Translations under genes and position numbers: made by a program
Assembly: GCA_900541685.1 (NCBI GenBank)
Contig: UQKM01000008.1
Coordinates: 1 to 64,000 of the forward strand
Direction of reading: 5' to 3'
DNA: 64,000 bases
Source: an uncultured Collinsella sp.
GTDB lineage: Bacteria > Actinomycetota > Coriobacteriia > Coriobacteriales > Coriobacteriaceae
Notes under the pieces: generated by a model
The model's input: the letters and a program-made list of their open reading frames with translations, nothing else
Told to the model about the DNA's origin: nothing
The model's database searches: none
Shown: positions 61,270 to 64,000 of the stretch, piece after piece
How the letters are laid out: each line of letters begins with the position of its first letter
Numbering within the stretch: position 1 is the stretch's first letter

Positions 61270-61953
61270 ATGGCCGAGAAAACGATTGATATCGCGTCGC
61301 CGATTCTGTCGCGCAACGAGCGCCTGGCAGATCAGCTGCGTCAGCGGTTTGAGCAGACGGACACCTACGTGATCAATGTGCTGTCGAGCCCTGGCTCGGG
61401 TAAGACCACCACGATTCTGGGCACCAACGAGCGCCTGCGTGACAAAGCCAGCCTGCGCTGTGCCGTTATCGAGGGCGATATCGCCTCGGACGTCGACGCC
61501 ATCACCATGAAGGAAGCCGGCATGCCCGCCATCCAGATCAACACGGGCGGCCTGTGCCACCTCGAGGGCAACATGATCATGGAGGCCGTTGACGCGTTCG
61601 ACCAAGCTGTGGGTCTGGAAAACATCGACGTCATCTTTATCGAAAACGTGGGTAACCTGGTCTGCCCAGTCGACTTTGACCTGGGCGAGAACCTGTCCAT
61701 CATGATCCTCTCGGTGCCCGAGGGCGACGACAAGCCCATCAAGTACCCGGGCATCTTCCAACACGCCGGCGCGCAGCTGCTCAACAAGGTCGACGTGGCC
61801 CCGGCTTTCGATTTTGACATGGATAGGTATACTAAGACCCTCGATGACCTCAATCCGCAAGCGCCGCGGTTTGCCGTGAGCGCGCGCAAGGGCGAGGGCA
61901 TGGATGCCTGGTGCGATTGGCTCATCGGGCAGATTGAGCAAGCAAGGGCGTAA
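61270..61953 (+). CDS. hypB: Hydrogenase nickel incorporation GTPase HypB
   Basis: 227 residues. Walker A SSPGSGKTT, GDIASDVDA, GGLCHLEG (the metal-binding Cys-His) and NKVDVAP (base recognition). No N-terminal Cys-rich nickel site or His-rich stretch, so it is a short HypB. TAAGGAG precedes the ATG. It works with HypA to load nickel. Confidence 0.95.
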   Translation: MAEKTIDIASPILSRNERLADQLRQRFEQTDTYVINVLSSPGSGKTTTILGTNERLRDKASLRCAVIEGDIASDVDAITMKEAGMPAIQINTGGLCHLEGNMIMEAVDAFDQAVGLENIDVIFIENVGNLVCPVDFDLGENLSIMILSVPEGDDKPIKYPGIFQHAGAQLLNKVDVAPAFDFDMDRYTKTLDDLNPQAPRFAVSARKGEGMDAWCDWLIGQIEQARA

Positions 61954-62007
61954 GTCGGCCGCCATAAGCGCGGGCGCAGCCGCAGAGACATGAGATAGGA
62001 GCCTCTT

Positions 62008-64000
62008 TTGAAGCTCATCATCGCCGAGAAAAACGACGCCGCGCGTCAGATCGCCGAGCGGCTGTCCACGGGCAAGCCCAAAAAGGACAAGGTGTACAAC
62101 ACCGCCATCTACCGTTTTGAGTGGAAAGGCGAGGAGTGCGTGACGATCGGTCTTGCCGGTCACATCCTCGCGCCCGATTTTTGCGACAGCGTGCTGTTCG
62201 ATAAAAAGCTGGGCTGGTATTCGGTTACCGAGGACGGCGAGATGCTGCCGGCCGACATGCCCGATGGCCTGGCTCGTCCGCCCTACGACACCAAGCGCAA
62301 GCCGTTCCTTGCCGACGGCATTTCCATCAAGGGCTGGAAGCTCGAGAGCCTGCCTTACCTCACCTGGGCGCCCGTCATTAAGCTACCGGCCGAGAAGGAA
62401 CTCATTCGTTCGCTCAAGAACCTTGCTAAAAAGTCCGACAGCGTCATCATCGCTACGGACTTCGATCGCGAGGGCGAGCTGATCGGCTCGGACGCCCTCA
62501 ACAAGGTGCGCGAGGTTGCGCCGGACTTGCCGGTCGCCCGTGCCCAGTATTCTTCGTTTACCAAGGCCGAGATCACGCACGCCTTCGATAATCTCGTCTC
62601 GCTCGACCAGAACCTGGCCGACGCCGGCGAGAGCCGTCAGCACATCGACCTTATCTGGGGCGCGGTGCTCACGCGCTATCTGACGCTCGCCAAGTTTGGC
62701 GGCTTTGGCAACGTGCGCTCCGCCGGCCGCGTGCAGACACCGACGCTTGCCCTGGTGGTCGAGCGCGAGCGCGAGCGCATGGCGTTTGTGCCCGAGGACT
62801 ATTGGCAGATTCGCGGCATGGGCGCCGCGCAAGGCGCTGCCGAGGACGATCGCTTTAAGATCGCGCACAAGACAGCGCGCTTTACCGACAAGGATGCTGC
62901 CGTGACGGCGTACGGCCATGTTGACGGCGTTGCGACGGCAACCGTTGCCGCGGTGACCAAGCGTTCGCGTAAGCAGCAGCCGCCCACGCCGTTCGCGACG
63001 ACCTCGCTGCAGGCTGCCGCCGCGGCCGAGGGCATCTCGCCTGCGCGTACGATGCGCATCGCCGAGTCCCTCTACATGGCGGGTCTCATCAGCTACCCGC
63101 GTGTCGATAACACCGTGTACCCCGCGACGCTCGATCTGGGCGCCGTGGTAAGCGACCTGGCAAAGATCAACCCGGCGCTGGCGCCCGTGTGCAAAAAGGT
63201 GCTCGCCGGTCCCATGAAGCCCACGCGCGGCAAGGTTGAGACCACCGACCACCCGCCTATCTATCCCACGGGCGAGGGCGATCCGTCCACGCTCGATGGC
63301 GGCCAGCGCAAGCTCTACGACCTCATCGCCCGCCGCTTCCTGGCGACGCTTATGGGTCCTGCGACCATCGAGAACACCAAGCTCGAGCTCGACGTCAACG
63401 GCGAGCCGTTCGTGGCCTCGGGCGACGTGCTCGTGACTCCGGGCTTCCGCGAGGCGTATCCGTACGGACTCAAGCGCGATGAGCAGATGCCGCCGCTTGA
63501 GCAGGGCGACACGGTCGACGTGTTCGACATTAAGCTCGAGGCCAAGCAGACCGAGCCGCCCGCGCGCTACAGCCAGGGCAAGCTCGTGCAGGAGATGGAG
63601 AAGCGCGGCCTGGGCACCAAGTCCACGCGCGCGAGCATCATCGAGCGCCTGTACGCCGTGCGCTACCTCAAAAACGATCCCGTGGAGCCGAGCCAGCTGG
63701 GTATTGCCATTATCGATGCACTGTCGCAGTTTGCCCCGCGCATCACGAGCCCCGATATGACCAGCGAGCTCGATGGCGATATGACCCGTGTGGAGCGCGG
63801 CGAGGACACCGAAGAACATGTCGTGACGCACTCGCGCGCGCTGCTGGCCGGCGTGCTCGACGAGCTGCTCAAACATACGCAGGAACTGGGCGACGCCATC
63901 AGCGACGCCGTCACGGCCGATGCGCGCGTGGGTACCTGCCCCAAGTGCGGCAAGGACCTGGTTATGAAGACGAGCGCCAAGACCCGCGGCAGCTTCATTG
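62008..64000 (+). CDS. Type IA DNA topoisomerase (partial, cut by window end)
   Basis: At least 664 residues from a TTG at 62008 (AGGAG 5 nt upstream). The Toprim domain begins LIIAEKNDAARQIAERLS and includes ATDFDREGELIG. The active-site region is ESLYMAGLISYPRVDNTVYP, with the catalytic Tyr in SYPR. A Cys-type zinc ribbon starts at CPKCGKDL near the end. The beginning is closer to archaeal-type TopA or TopB than to the LVIVESPAKAKTI start of bacterial TopA. No stop is reached. Confidence 0.9.
   Translation, partial: MKLIIAEKNDAARQIAERLSTGKPKKDKVYNTAIYRFEWKGEECVTIGLAGHILAPDFCDSVLFDKKLGWYSVTEDGEMLPADMPDGLARPPYDTKRKPFLADGISIKGWKLESLPYLTWAPVIKLPAEKELIRSLKNLAKKSDSVIIATDFDREGELIGSDALNKVREVAPDLPVARAQYSSFTKAEITHAFDNLVSLDQNLADAGESRQHIDLIWGAVLTRYLTLAKFGGFGNVRSAGRVQTPTLALVVERERERMAFVPEDYWQIRGMGAAQGAAEDDRFKIAHKTARFTDKDAAVTAYGHVDGVATATVAAVTKRSRKQQPPTPFATTSLQAAAAAEGISPARTMRIAESLYMAGLISYPRVDNTVYPATLDLGAVVSDLAKINPALAPVCKKVLAGPMKPTRGKVETTDHPPIYPTGEGDPSTLDGGQRKLYDLIARRFLATLMGPATIENTKLELDVNGEPFVASGDVLVTPGFREAYPYGLKRDEQMPPLEQGDTVDVFDIKLEAKQTEPPARYSQGKLVQEMEKRGLGTKSTRASIIERLYAVRYLKNDPVEPSQLGIAIIDALSQFAPRITSPDMTSELDGDMTRVERGEDTEEHVVTHSRALLAGVLDELLKHTQELGDAISDAVTADARVGTCPKCGKDLVMKTSAKTRGSFI

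Overview
This window looks like a chromosomal segment of a gut Coriobacteriia bacterium, most likely Collinsella (an inference from GC-rich coding style, an LPxTG-like surface protein, and the mix of core genes; no rRNA or tRNA is present to confirm it). About half is core genome and half is an accessory region with defence genes, mobile elements and repeats.

Layout. 1-3350: a three-gene minus-strand cassette (UBA/DUF4342 membrane protein, OmpR-type regulator, histidine kinase) lies between two direct copies of a 183-bp palindromic, MITE-like repeat. 3433-9732: an HsdM/HsdS-like protein, an orphan VirD4/TraG-type ATPase, a ClpP-like protease and unknown proteins. 9733-19435: a defence island. 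Its centre is a four-gene operon of two tandem C5-cytosine methyltransferases, a McrB-like AAA+ ATPase and a DUF2357-type PD-(D/E)XK nuclease, the layout of the LlaJI restriction-modification system. Divergent from it are a SIR2-like protein and a broken gene that shares a 135-residue C-terminal domain with the nuclease. A phage tail remnant lies at the right edge. 19520-28897: a zinc-finger DUF6076-like protein, two small unknown proteins, a 1310-residue SF2 helicase-nuclease, and a downstream protein split by one in-frame TAG whose second half weakly resembles a PIWI-like fold. This helicase-nuclease pair is the best candidate for an undescribed system. 29051-32715: a small ORF behind a strong promoter and a very large alanine-rich coiled-coil surface protein with a CAP domain.

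32812-64000 is mostly core: two metallophosphoesterases, gluQRS, a DUF2207 membrane protein, purH, a BceRS-like two-component system, a universal stress protein, uppP, pcrA, manA with a GntR regulator, a ROK glucokinase, ppaC, nhaA, a class I aminotransferase, a STAS protein, tatA/B-tatC-hypA-hypB and a type IA topoisomerase cut by the window end. An IS256-family element sits inside a second MITE-like repeat, of which another copy lies downstream of nhaA. Three unusually long extragenic hairpins lie behind purH, the BceS-like kinase and pcrA.

Gene starts were chosen from visible Shine-Dalgarno sequences. Family names come from motifs read by eye; no database search was run.
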